Source: Clostridiales bacterium COT073_COT-073 (GTDB lineage Bacteria; Bacillota; Clostridia; Lachnospirales; Vallitaleaceae). From it: DNA of 64,000 nucleotides. Shown in pieces: positions 55,332 through 64,000 of this stretch. The notes under the pieces are model-generated. The model had not been told where the DNA came from. It made no database searches and was given only the letters and a program-made list of their open reading frames with translations. The first letter of the stretch is position 1; each line of letters begins with the position of its first letter. The translations under genes were made by a program, and so were the position numbers. Location: the NCBI GenBank assembly GCA_003858485.1, contig RQYD01000030.1, forward strand, positions 1 through 64,000, in the 5' to 3' direction.

Positions 55332-57872
55332 ATGGAAGAAGCAAAGAAAATTAAGAAACGCGATGGCAGTCTGGTGGATTTTGAATCCCGAAAAATCACC
55401 ATTGCCATGGAAAAAGCGTTTGGCTCGGTCAATCAGCCGGTAACCGCTGATGAGTTAAAGGATTTGACAAAAGCAGTGGAAAATTTGATTACCGAACGTT
55501 TTAGCAAAGACCATATTCCCAGTGTCGAAGAAGTACAGGATTTGGTGGAATTTACTTTGATCGACCGCAATTATTATTCGGTGGTCAAAGCTTTTATTTT
55601 ATATCGTTCGGCTCATAACAGCAAACGTAAGAAACTGGAAGACTTTAGAGCCTATATCAAAGATCAGGCGACATTGGAACTCCTTCGCAGCATTGCTGAT
55701 GAATTTACGGCAGATGAATATGATTTGAAATATTTATTTGCTAAACTTGAGAGCTTTGTGAAAAAGGATATGAAAGAAGAAGATTACCTAAAGGCCTTGA
55801 TTCGGGGATCAGCTGAATTGACTGCCAAAGAAGCACCAAATTGGGAGTTTATTTCCGGCCGCTTTTTGAGTCTGAGCTTAAAAAATACGATCGCTAAAGA
55901 AAATATCCGCTATGAAACTTTTCATTTGGCGGATAAAATCAAACGTTGGGAGAGCCTGGGCCTATATGGCGAATATATTCGCCAAAACTATACAAATGCT
56001 CAGATCGATGAACTGGAAAAATATATGGTCGAAGAAAGGGATCATCTGTTTACTTATTCAGCCCTTGACTTAATTGTCAAACGCTATTTGATCAGAGATA
56101 CTGAGGGGAATTTGCTGGAAACACCGCAGGAAATGTTTATGGGAATTGCCATGCACCTGGCTATTCCGGAAAAGGAAAATAAGGTTAAATGGGCCAAAAA
56201 AATATATGATATTTTAAGTAAACTACAGGTTACGATGGCCACACCAACCATATCCAATGCCCGCAAACCCTTTCATCAACTATCGTCTTGCTTTATTGAT
56301 ACCGTTCCCGATTCTCTGGATGGCATTTACCGCTCACTCGATAATTTTGCCCAGGTCAGTAAACATGGCGGGGGTATGGGCATGTACTATGGCAAAGTGC
56401 GGGCAACCGGCTCTGACATTCGTGGTTTTAAAGGGGTAGCCGGTGGAGTGATCCGTTGGATTCGCCTGGCCAATGATACGGCCGTGGCCGTTGATCAATT
56501 AGGTGTGCGTCAGGGCAGTGTGGCCGTTTATTTGGATGTTTGGCATAAGGATGTGCCGGAGTTTTTGCAACTCCGAACCAATAATGGTGATGATCGAATG
56601 AAGGCCCATGATGTTTTTCCGGGAATTTGCTATCCGGATCTTTTTTGGCGGCTGGCTAAGGAAAATATGGATGCCGTCTGGTATATGATGTGTCCACATG
56701 AGATCGCCAAAGAAATGGGTTTTTGCCTGGAAGATTATTATGGTCAGGAATGGGAAGAAAAATATTGGGAATGTGTCAAAAACCCCAGGTTGTCAAAGCG
56801 CACCATGCCGATTAAGGAAATGATTCGCCTGATCATTCGCAGCGTTGTTGAAACCGGTACACCATTTGCGTTTAACCGGGACACGGTCAATCAAATGAAC
56901 CCCAATAAACATCAGGGCATTATTTATTCTTCCAATCTCTGTACGGAAATCATGCAAAATATGAAGGAAATCCAGTCCGTATCGACCGAAATTTTGACAG
57001 AGGACGGGGATAAAATCGTTCAAACCAGATCCCTGGCCGGCGATTTTGTGGTCTGTAACTTGGCTTCTTTGGTTTTGGGAAATCTGAATTTAAACTCAGA
57101 GGAGGAAATGGAAGAAGTGGTCAGTACAGTTGTCAGGGCATTGGATAATGTGATCGATCTGAATTATTATCCGCTTCCTTATGCAGAAATCACCAATCAG
57201 AAATATCGGGCAATCGGTCTTGGCACCAGTGGTTATCATCATGCGTTGGTGCAGCATGGAATTTCCTTCAGCAGTGAAGAACATTTAAAGTATATGGATC
57301 AGGTTTACGAAAAAATCAATTATTATGCGATCAAAGCCAGTTCGCAAATTGCCGCTGAAAAAGGGAGTTATTCCCTGTTTAAGGGCAGTGAATGGGAAGA
57401 TGGACAGTATTTCAAACGTCGTGGCTATACCTCCGAAAAATGGCAGGCACTTCAGGCTGAAGTGGCGAAACAGGGTTTAAGAAATGGTTATATACTGGCA
57501 GTGGCACCGACTGGCTCAACTTCCATTATTGCCGGCACTACAGCTGGTGTTGATCCGGTGATGAGCCGTTATTTCCTGGAAGAAAAGAAGGGAGCGATTA
57601 TTCCCCGGGTAGCGCCGGGACTGAATCATGAAACTTTTTGGCTTTATGAAAATGCTCATGATATTGACCAAAACTGGGTGGTGCGTGCGGCCGGAGTGCG
57701 TCAGCGTCATATTGACCAGGGGCAGTCTCTGAATTTTTATATTACCAGTGAGTTTACCATGAAACGAATTTTAAACCTCTATATCAGGGCTTGGGAAGAA
57801 GGCGTGAAAAGCATTTATTATGTCCGCAGCAAGTCTTTGGAAGTGGAGCAATGTGACAGCTGTTCTGCATAA
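55332..57872 (+). CDS. nrdA: Class Ia ribonucleoside-diphosphate reductase, alpha subunit
   Basis: 846 residues. An ATP-cone domain at the N-terminus (about 5-95: KKIKKRDGSLVDFESRKITIAMEKAF) senses ATP/dATP. The barrel carries the redox pair Cys320 (HQLSSCF) and Cys575 (VVCNLAS), the thiyl-radical Cys537 in SSNLCTEI with Glu539, and the C-terminal shuttle pair Cys841 and Cys844 in CDSCSA. So all catalytic cysteines are present. It reduces NDPs to dNDPs with NrdB and thioredoxin/glutaredoxin-type donors. Gene order nrdA-nrdB, 140 bases apart. Confidence 0.95.
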   Translation: MEEAKKIKKRDGSLVDFESRKITIAMEKAFGSVNQPVTADELKDLTKAVENLITERFSKDHIPSVEEVQDLVEFTLIDRNYYSVVKAFILYRSAHNSKRKKLEDFRAYIKDQATLELLRSIADEFTADEYDLKYLFAKLESFVKKDMKEEDYLKALIRGSAELTAKEAPNWEFISGRFLSLSLKNTIAKENIRYETFHLADKIKRWESLGLYGEYIRQNYTNAQIDELEKYMVEERDHLFTYSALDLIVKRYLIRDTEGNLLETPQEMFMGIAMHLAIPEKENKVKWAKKIYDILSKLQVTMATPTISNARKPFHQLSSCFIDTVPDSLDGIYRSLDNFAQVSKHGGGMGMYYGKVRATGSDIRGFKGVAGGVIRWIRLANDTAVAVDQLGVRQGSVAVYLDVWHKDVPEFLQLRTNNGDDRMKAHDVFPGICYPDLFWRLAKENMDAVWYMMCPHEIAKEMGFCLEDYYGQEWEEKYWECVKNPRLSKRTMPIKEMIRLIIRSVVETGTPFAFNRDTVNQMNPNKHQGIIYSSNLCTEIMQNMKEIQSVSTEILTEDGDKIVQTRSLAGDFVVCNLASLVLGNLNLNSEEEMEEVVSTVVRALDNVIDLNYYPLPYAEITNQKYRAIGLGTSGYHHALVQHGISFSSEEHLKYMDQVYEKINYYAIKASSQIAAEKGSYSLFKGSEWEDGQYFKRRGYTSEKWQALQAEVAKQGLRNGYILAVAPTGSTSIIAGTTAGVDPVMSRYFLEEKKGAIIPRVAPGLNHETFWLYENAHDIDQNWVVRAAGVRQRHIDQGQSLNFYITSEFTMKRILNLYIRAWEEGVKSIYYVRSKSLEVEQCDSCSA

Positions 57873-58012
57873 GATAAGAGAGGGCAGATGGTTTTGTTGG
57901 AGAATGAATGATCAAATGTCGAATAAAGGATTTTGGCTGGCAAACAGTCATGCAAATAAGAACTATTATTGGGAGCAATTGTCCCAGGATTTAACCTGAA
58001 TAGGAGAGTTAT

Positions 58013-59059
58013 ATGGATAAGCAGATTTCAAGAAAAGCACTCTTTAATGAAAAGGGAGATATTGAGTTAAGCAAGAGACGGTTGATTAACGGCAATACTA
58101 CCAATTTAAATGATTTTAACAATATTAAGTACAGCTGGACGAGTGACTGGTATCGTCAGGCAATGAACAACTTTTGGATTCCGGAAGAAATCAATATGAG
58201 TCAGGATGTGAAGGATTATCGGGTACTGGATGAAGCAGAAAAAACGGCATATGATAAGATCTTATCATTCCTGATTTTTCTGGATAGTATCCAAACTGCT
58301 AATTTACCAAATATCAGTGAGTATATTACAGCTAATGAAGTCAATTTGTGTCTGAATATTCAAACTTTTCAGGAAGCAGTACATTCACAAAGCTATGGCT
58401 ATATTTTAGACAGTATTTGCTCCCCGGAAGAAAGAACGGAGATTTTATATCAATGGAGAGATGATGAGCATTTGTTGGCCCGGAACAAGTTTATTGGTGA
58501 TTTATATAATGAATTTTATGAACAAAAATCACCTTGGTTATTGGCTAAGACCATGATTGCCAATTATATCCTGGAAGGGATCTACTTTTATTCCGGCTTT
58601 ATGTTCTTCTATAATTTGGGCAGAATGGGTAAGATGCCGGGAACCGTTCAGGAGATTCGCTATATCAACCGTGATGAAAATACTCATTTATGGCTGTTTC
58701 GCTCAATGATCCTGGAGCTGAAAAAAGAGGAACCGGATTTATTTACTGAAGATAAGATTGAAGTTTATAAATCAATGTTGCGTGAAGGAGTTGAGCAGGA
58801 AATTCGCTGGGGCCAATATGTGTTGGATGACAAAATTCAAGGTTTAACCAATCAGATGGTTGAATCATATATTAAGTATCTGGGCAATCAGCGGAGTATG
58901 GGCCTGGGCTTTGGACCGCTTTATCAGGAGTACCAAACTGAGCCGGATTCCATGAGTTGGGTTAGCGAATATGCTGATCCTAATCAAATTAAGACCGATT
59001 TCTTTGAAGGCAAGCCAAGCGCTTATTCCAAAGCATCGGTGATCGAGGATGACCTGTAA
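58013..59059 (+). CDS. nrdB: Class Ia ribonucleoside-diphosphate reductase, beta subunit
   Basis: 348 residues. The di-iron ligands can be read: Asp91 (FLDSIQ), Glu121 and His124 (QEAVHSQSY), Glu188 (ILEGIYFY), Glu222 and His225 (RDENTH). The radical Tyr128 lies four residues after His124, as Tyr122 does in E. coli, so this is the oxygen-requiring tyrosyl class and not the Phe-type class Ic. AGGAGAG precedes the ATG. Together with nrdA it makes dNTPs when oxygen is present. Confidence 0.95.
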   Translation: MDKQISRKALFNEKGDIELSKRRLINGNTTNLNDFNNIKYSWTSDWYRQAMNNFWIPEEINMSQDVKDYRVLDEAEKTAYDKILSFLIFLDSIQTANLPNISEYITANEVNLCLNIQTFQEAVHSQSYGYILDSICSPEERTEILYQWRDDEHLLARNKFIGDLYNEFYEQKSPWLLAKTMIANYILEGIYFYSGFMFFYNLGRMGKMPGTVQEIRYINRDENTHLWLFRSMILELKKEEPDLFTEDKIEVYKSMLREGVEQEIRWGQYVLDDKIQGLTNQMVESYIKYLGNQRSMGLGFGPLYQEYQTEPDSMSWVSEYADPNQIKTDFFEGKPSAYSKASVIEDDL

Positions 59060-59107
59060 AATTGAAATAAAGCCAAAAATAAGGTTTTGACTGGGGAAAA
59101 TTAAGTA

Positions 59108-59252
59108 ACTCAACTTTCCCACAGTCTTTTTTGGCTCTATCCCGCTCCAGAGAGCGGGCACATGGGTTCCCCCGCTTTCGCCACATACTTCGTAAGATGG
59201 CTTTCGCGGCACACGCTTTCGCAACTTGCTTCGCAAGATTGCTTTCGCAGGC
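59108..59252 (+). repeat. GAA-triloop repeat element, rearranged copy
   Basis: Starts ACTCAACTTTCCCACAGT, then GGCTCTATCCCGCT as at the IS4-type flank (29063). It then holds the hairpin core in inverted orientation (TACTTCGTA at about 59186) and a related hairpin CTTGC-TTC-GCAAG at about 59225. The motif GCTTTCGC recurs four times around them (about 59173-59248). It fills most of the 59060-59351 gap between nrdB and the chemoreceptor. Confidence 0.75.
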
Positions 59253-59351
59253 TATATAAAAAAATGAGATTATGCCGAAGTAAAAAAGAAGGTCTAAGAA
59301 GGCGGAAATAAAAGCTAAACGGATTGGAAAAGAGAGGTCAAAGAAACAAAA

Positions 59352-61133
59352 ATGAAGGGAACAGTTGTCAGGATTTGGATTAATACATTAAATAAAATGT
59401 ATGATAAGGAAGAAATTGCTCAGATTTTAAAAGGTGTTCATTTTGATACATCAAGAGCCATTTCTCCCTTAGAGGATATTTCCGACCAAATGGTAGATCA
59501 TATGATGACAGCAATTGCCGGACGGTATAAGATCGGGAAGGCTGAGTTATGGAAAATGTTGGGCCGGGATAATATTAGCACTTTTTATGAAATGTATCCG
59601 ATTTTTTTTAAAAAATCGAATATGTTTCTGTTTTTGTGTTCATTAAATAATATTCATCAGGTAGTCAGAAAACGAATTCCCGGCTCAAAACCGGCGGTGT
59701 TAAATATGGAGATTACCGGTCAGCGGGAGGCAACACTGACTTATATTTCCAAAAGAAATATGTATGATTATTTATTGGGTTTGCTTGAAGGCACACAGGA
59801 GTTTTTTAAAGAAAAAGCGGAAGTTCAGGTTTTGGAAAAAACAGATGGTAAAATGATCCTGAAAATACACTTTGGCTATACCTTGATGGAGGAGAAGGCC
59901 TTTACCTTTTCTAATATTCTGTCACTTGGCTTTATCAGAAATCAGACTTTGAAAGTTTTGCTTTTTACTTTGGCACTGGGACTGCCAACTGCCTTTTTGA
60001 CAGATAATTCCTGGATTACCATGGGCCTGACTGCATTATACGCCGGAGTGGGAAATTTCTTATTAAGCCGTCCGCTTAAAACAGTTAAAACAGAAATTAC
60101 CAAATTGATCAATAAAAATTATGTGCCAAGTTTAAAAATAAAGACCAAAGATGAATATGAGGAGATATTTAATCATTTGCTGGAATATAAGGAAGCTTTT
60201 GCAGAAGGATTTATCGACTTATCCAGCATGACTGGTGAAATGGCATCTTTCTCTACAGATTTGCTGGAAATTGCCAGGGAGATGGAAGTAACCAGCGGTG
60301 ATATTGCTGGTTTTATTGAAAATCTTTATTTAAAAGCATTGGAGCAGTCAGAATCAACCGAAGAAAATGTTATGCTTTTAACGGAGAATGCGGATAAGAT
60401 TATCCGGCTGTCGGAAAAAGAAATGCAAAATAAGATTGAAATTGAAAAGGCGATCCAAATAACTACCAGATCATTTGAAAAATTAAAAAATACGACACAA
60501 AGCCTGAATATCATGAAGGATAAGTTTGAGATCTTAAAAGATAATAGTGATAAGTTGAAAGATAAGGGCCGGGAAACCGAAGAGATTGCCTCTTTTGTGT
60601 CGGAGATTGCTTATCAAACCAATTTACTGGCCCTAAATGCTTCCATCGAAGCAGCCAGAGCCGGTGAGATGGGGCAGGGCTTTGCGGTAGTGGCTGAAGA
60701 AGTACGGAAGTTGGCGCAAAATTCTGAGCAGGCTGCCACCCGAATCAAAGATAATATTAATAGCTTATTGGCTGATATTGAAAATATGGTGGCGGATATT
60801 CATGAGCAAAATGAAGTGTTGGAAACAGGAGCTGATACGATTCAGGAAGCGATTGAGAATACTCAGGGCTCCAAGACGGAAATGGATAGTGTGGCCGCTA
60901 AAATGTCGGATTCCGCTGATGAACTGGAAAAACAGGCCCAAAATCTGGGCGAGATTGTCATTCATATGAAGGCGCTAAGCAACACTTCTAATGAAAATGC
61001 CGAAATATCAAAATCGGCCAGTGATCAGGTCAATCATTATTCGGAGCAGTTGGAAAAATTAACGACCGATATTCAAAATTTTGAAGAAATGACAGGTCAG
61101 TTTAATAATATGTTAACTGCTTATAAGATGTAG
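59352..61133 (+). CDS. H-NOX methyl-accepting chemotaxis protein, predicted O2-binding type
   Basis: 593 residues. The N-terminal ~185 residues are an H-NOX haem domain with the proximal ligand His102 and the propionate motif Y131-x-S133-x-R135. Trp9, Asn74 and Tyr140, the distal-pocket network that lets Thermoanaerobacter tengcongensis Tar4 bind O2, are all at the same positions. Two membrane helices (about 200-245) lead to a methyl-accepting signalling domain whose hairpin tip reads [38 protein letters not shown] (about 418-455). It would steer motility by oxygen or another gas. Residue 115, Pro in the Tar4 protein, is Ala here. Confidence 0.92.
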   Translation: MKGTVVRIWINTLNKMYDKEEIAQILKGVHFDTSRAISPLEDISDQMVDHMMTAIAGRYKIGKAELWKMLGRDNISTFYEMYPIFFKKSNMFLFLCSLNNIHQVVRKRIPGSKPAVLNMEITGQREATLTYISKRNMYDYLLGLLEGTQEFFKEKAEVQVLEKTDGKMILKIHFGYTLMEEKAFTFSNILSLGFIRNQTLKVLLFTLALGLPTAFLTDNSWITMGLTALYAGVGNFLLSRPLKTVKTEITKLINKNYVPSLKIKTKDEYEEIFNHLLEYKEAFAEGFIDLSSMTGEMASFSTDLLEIAREMEVTSGDIAGFIENLYLKALEQSESTEENVMLLTENADKIIRLSEKEMQNKIEIEKAIQITTRSFEKLKNTTQSLNIMKDKFEILKDNSDKLKDKGRETEEIASFVSEIAYQTNLLALNASIEAARAGEMGQGFAVVAEEVRKLAQNSEQAATRIKDNINSLLADIENMVADIHEQNEVLETGADTIQEAIENTQGSKTEMDSVAAKMSDSADELEKQAQNLGEIVIHMKALSNTSNENAEISKSASDQVNHYSEQLEKLTTDIQNFEEMTGQFNNMLTAYKM

Positions 61134-61181
61134 CAATAAAAAGGAAATGCCCAGGTTCTCTTTAAAAATGATATGTAAAAA

Positions 61182-61274
61182 GCAAAAGGCTGTTGCCAAA
61201 GCAGAGTTCACCCCTGACATAAGAGTCTGTCTTATATCAGGGGTGAACTTTTTAAAATGCAGCAGCCTTTTTGC
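61182..61274. terminator. Nested double hairpin between convergent genes
   Basis: An outer GCAAAAGGCTG/CAGCCTTTTTGC stem encloses a 19-base stem with one mismatch (61206-61224 with 61230-61248, GTTCACCCCTGA against TCAGGGGTGAAC). T runs follow on the + strand, so it should stop the chemoreceptor transcript and probably also the gntR one. Confidence 0.82.
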
Positions 61275-61329
61275 AATCTTCCGGTCTTTTAGAGCAATGC
61301 TTTTATCTGGCGGTGGTATGACAGAAAAT

Positions 61330-62076
61330 TTATGACAATGTCCCCACCGATTCCGGTAAAAAATAATCAGCATTTTGCAGGATAATATCCAGATTACCAT
61401 TAAAACCACTGTAGATATGTGCGGAAATTGTCTGCACCAAGCGCTCATGATCTTTTGAAGCAATGGCGTCAACAATGGCAATATGCTGATGATATAATTC
61501 GGACAGCATATTATTTTCACTCCAGTTGATCAGGGTACGAAACCGCTCGTAGTCACTGCTATGACATTTTAAAAGTTCCCAGACTGCTCCCTTTCTGGCC
61601 AGTTGAAACATCAAATGATGAAAATCATTATCTAATTTTAAAAAGCGAGTTGCGTATTTTCCGCGGTTTTCTGCAGTATCATCGGCGGCTGAATAGGAAT
61701 TGATCAGATTTTCCTGTTCTTTCAGGGCCATTCGGATCTTTAAGAGTTGCGGCTGCGTATAGGTTGAGGACAGGATTTTTAAAACTGCCTGTTCTGTAGT
61801 TTCACGAATAAAAATAATATCGGAAACCTTATTCAGGTCAATATAAGAGATAAAAGTGCCAATATGTGGACGCACTTCAAGTAAACCTTCATTTTCTAAG
61901 GCTTTAAAGGCATCCCGGACTGGAGTGCGGGAAACATTATATTTATTAGCGGTTTCAATCTCGCTGATGGCACTTCCGGGAGGAAGTGCCAAATGCAGGA
62001 TATCATCTCTTAAAGAGCGATAGACGATATCAGAAGTCGCTTTTTTTATATTTCCTTTATTGGTGATTTTATTCAT
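61330..62076 (-). CDS. GntR-family transcriptional regulator (FCD/FadR type)
   Basis: 248 residues. The N-terminal winged helix (about 12-75) reads VYRSLRDDILHLALPPGSAISEIETANKYNVSRTPVRDAFKALENEGLLEVRPHIGTFIS. The C-terminal helical FCD domain (about 90-225) carries metal-site-type histidines (DNDFHHLMFQLA, HQHIAIVDAI, ISAHIYSGF). FCD regulators usually sense sugar acids such as gluconate, glucuronate or galacturonate. It follows the GH2 gene by 26 bases on the same strand, so it probably controls that gene and others beyond the window. Confidence 0.9.
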   Translation of the reverse strand: MNKITNKGNIKKATSDIVYRSLRDDILHLALPPGSAISEIETANKYNVSRTPVRDAFKALENEGLLEVRPHIGTFISYIDLNKVSDIIFIRETTEQAVLKILSSTYTQPQLLKIRMALKEQENLINSYSAADDTAENRGKYATRFLKLDNDFHHLMFQLARKGAVWELLKCHSSDYERFRTLINWSENNMLSELYHQHIAIVDAIASKDHERLVQTISAHIYSGFNGNLDIILQNADYFLPESVGTLS

Positions 62077-62102
62077 ACATATCCCTGTTTTGGTCAGTTT
62101 GG

Positions 62103-64000
62103 TTATTTTTTTATTTTATTTAAGGCCTGATTCAGTGCCAGTACAGCCGGGCCATCAAAATGCTTGCGGGCAAATTGCAGAATTTGCTCCAGAGGCATAT
62201 TAGCCAGCATTTTCATCATATTTGGATTAATGGCTGCTGAACCGCTGGATTTATTTAAAATTTGATCGATCAGCTCTGCTCCCTGGGGATGGGCCATAAT
62301 GTCTTTGACTTTATCCTTGATCGAATAATAGCCTTCCGGATGTTCAAGATTTGCACATTCCGGAGATTCAAACCAATTTGTCACATTGCTGCCGGCATCA
62401 GAATTGGGCAGGATGTAGTCCGGATTTGGCTCAGTGACCCGGCGGATCACCATAGTGTCATTTAATTCACCGGCTACAGCAGTAATGGTATTTTCGCCCA
62501 TTTGCAGCGGTACATTTTGAAAAACAAAAACCTTTTCTCCGGTCAGTTCTGCGAACTTTTGGCCATTGACAGTCAGACTGACAGTGGGGAGATTGGAATA
62601 AACCTTAATGTTGGTAGTTTCTCCGGCCCGGTCAAGATAACGCTTGCTACAAAGATGAAGCATTGGTTCAGGGCACCAGTATGCCTGATAAACGAAAAAG
62701 GCATCTTTTTTGGTGCTGCGGTCATAGGTGACAAGGCCTTTATTGTTTCTGCCTTTGACGCCGCCTTCATCACGATTGTCGGCCGCAAAATCAAACATAT
62801 TCCAAACATAGGTCCCCCATAGATAAGGACGGCTGGCAAAGGTCTTGAGCATATTTTCGTGATACCAGGCATGGTATTCTTCGGTGTAGTCCTGGACTTT
62901 CGGGTCATCGGTATGCCACTTTAAAATTCCTTCGGCACCATATTCGGAAAGACCCAGGCAGCGATCGGGATGTAGCTGATGGAATTGATCAAACCAGCTT
63001 GCATTTTGCGATACATCACCGAAATACCAGCCAAAATAGTGATTATAAGCTAAAATATCGGTAACCTGGTTATGCAGGCTGTCCATCTCAAGCATAGAGA
63101 CATTTGCAATGGTGGTCAATCTGGTCGGATCCAGATGTTTGGCCAGAGCATGTAATTCTTTGAGATTTTCCAGTAAATGTGGATTATCATCACCGCCAAT
63201 GGTGATCTCATTGGCGATTCCCCAAAAACAAATGGATGGATGATGGTAATTTTGGACAACCAGCTCAGTCATTTGGCTGATGGTATCATCATGCGCTTCC
63301 TTTGTGTCCATAAAGACAGAAATAAATGGAATTTCCGCCCATACGATCATACCATATTTATCGCATAAATCATAGAAGAATTTATTATGTTGATAATGAG
63401 CCAGGCGAATGGTGTTGGCACCGACTTCCTTGATCAATTCCATGTCTTCGATATGTTCTTTTTCGGTAATGGCCCAACCCATATCCTGACGGTCCTGATG
63501 ACGGGAAACACCGTGCAAAGGATAGGATTTTCCATTCAGGAAAAATCCCTTTTCCGGGTCAACATGATAGCGGCGAATACCGAAATGAACGGAAACCTGA
63601 TCTAGCAGCGTATCATCAGAGCTTAAAGACACGACAGCCTGATATAAATAGGGGTCAGTCATGCCCTGCCATAAATGCGGCTGATCTAATGCAAGTTCTG
63701 CCTGCGGACAGGTGGCCGGGCATTCTTTGTACAGGATGGTATTTCCTTGATGATCCAGAATTTCGTAGCGAATTGTTTTGGCCTGAGTGCCCTTGATATA
63801 AGCATTACATTGGATATTGGCAGTACCATCTTCATGTAAAATAGGTGTTATGGTCACACCGGAGCTGCCATAATATTCCAGATCAAAATGAGTGGTGTTG
63901 GTTTCGATCAAAGAAACGGAGCGGTAAATACCGCCAAAAAAGGTAAAATCAGCGGCTTGAGGATAGGTGATTTCATTTTCGCGGTTATCGACTTGAATGG
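62103..64000 (-). CDS. Glycoside hydrolase family 2 enzyme (5' end beyond window)
   Basis: About 632 residues seen; the frame stays open to the end of the window, with VDNRENEIT and FFGGIYRSVSL near the edge being GH2 segments, so the start lies outside. It has the catalytic acid in ICFWGIANEIT and the nucleophile in CLGLSEYGAEG, the GH2 pair, and a GVSRHQDRQDMGWA substrate loop. A DUF4982-like domain (NIKVYSNLPTVSLTVNG) follows. It cleaves a beta-galactoside, beta-glucuronide or beta-mannoside; specificity is not decided by these motifs. Cytoplasmic or secreted state cannot be told without the N-terminus. Confidence 0.92.
   Translation of the reverse strand, partial: IQVDNRENEITYPQAADFTFFGGIYRSVSLIETNTTHFDLEYYGSSGVTITPILHEDGTANIQCNAYIKGTQAKTIRYEILDHQGNTILYKECPATCPQAELALDQPHLWQGMTDPYLYQAVVSLSSDDTLLDQVSVHFGIRRYHVDPEKGFFLNGKSYPLHGVSRHQDRQDMGWAITEKEHIEDMELIKEVGANTIRLAHYQHNKFFYDLCDKYGMIVWAEIPFISVFMDTKEAHDDTISQMTELVVQNYHHPSICFWGIANEITIGGDDNPHLLENLKELHALAKHLDPTRLTTIANVSMLEMDSLHNQVTDILAYNHYFGWYFGDVSQNASWFDQFHQLHPDRCLGLSEYGAEGILKWHTDDPKVQDYTEEYHAWYHENMLKTFASRPYLWGTYVWNMFDFAADNRDEGGVKGRNNKGLVTYDRSTKKDAFFVYQAYWCPEPMLHLCSKRYLDRAGETTNIKVYSNLPTVSLTVNGQKFAELTGEKVFVFQNVPLQMGENTITAVAGELNDTMVIRRVTEPNPDYILPNSDAGSNVTNWFESPECANLEHPEGYYSIKDKVKDIMAHPQGAELIDQILNKSSGSAAINPNMMKMLANMPLEQILQFARKHFDGPAVLALNQALNKIKK

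Noticed and set aside
59171-59252. CRISPR array from the repeated GCTTTCGC motif
   Set aside because: Units are irregular hairpin arms without spacers of equal length.

Overview
The window looks like chromosomal DNA from an AT-rich, low-GC Gram-positive anaerobe of the class Clostridia (Lachnospiraceae-like). The grounds are consensus AGGAGG ribosome sites, lipobox-type binding lipoproteins, S-layer-homology (SLH) anchored secreted proteins, one-piece pyruvate:ferredoxin oxidoreductase, YesN/LplB/YtcP-type sugar systems, and a Firmicutes-like 6S RNA candidate. The genus is not assigned. No tRNA, rRNA, CRISPR array or prophage was seen.

Layout. (1) 1-4058: small immunity-type genes (DUF4375, a broken SUKH remnant, an Imm26-like protein, an ankyrin-SUKH fusion, DUF1877), with no toxin gene in view. 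(2) 4559-9832: a NitT/TauT-type ABC importer followed by a two-component system. (3) 10035-24393: MgtC-like protein, then a glycosaminoglycan-type locus with an AraC-type membrane regulator, two LplB/YtcP permeases, a binding lipoprotein, an apparently cytoplasmic PL8 lyase and a large secreted PL8 lyase with SLH anchor. (4) 24660-28087: EamA/YdcZ-type and MATE transporters and a small SLH protein. (5) 28244-29101: broken IS4-type transposase. (6) 29292-35797: ribose-type ABC importer with SIS isomerase, ROK kinase and ROK repressor, behind a promoter with paired operators. (7) 36062-38371: hydrolase, probable 6S RNA and a RelE-type toxin-antitoxin pair among 119-bp repeats. (8) 38496-43218: hflK-hflC, rplS with leader, rbgA and a DUF2161 nuclease-fold gene. 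(9) 43330-51909: a 1578-residue pseudokinase/ATPase/TPR/GAF/GGDEF protein and nifJ. (10) 52195-54960: metallophosphoesterase, then a copper-amine-oxidase-type/propeller gene interrupted by an in-frame TGA. (11) 55332-61133: class Ia ribonucleotide reductase behind paired NrdR boxes, then an H-NOX chemoreceptor carrying the residues of an oxygen-binding pocket. (12) 61330-64000: GntR regulator and a GH2 glycosidase cut by the window end.

How the parts work together (inference). The SLH-bound PL8 enzyme would cut hyaluronan or chondroitin at the surface, the LplB-type importer would bring in oligosaccharides, and the cytoplasmic PL8 enzyme would finish them, under the AraC-type protein, for which tandem 19-bp repeats upstream of the operon are candidate sites. 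The aerobic-type reductase beside an O2-type H-NOX chemoreceptor suggests an anaerobe that meets and senses traces of oxygen.

A second layer is structural. A family of dispersed elements (9912, 36062, 38215, 41173, 59108) shares an end sequence with the right flank of the dead IS4-type transposase and is built from short hairpins with GAA triloops. These repeats, the PL8 pair, the H-NOX receptor and the pseudokinase-cyclase are the items most worth following up.
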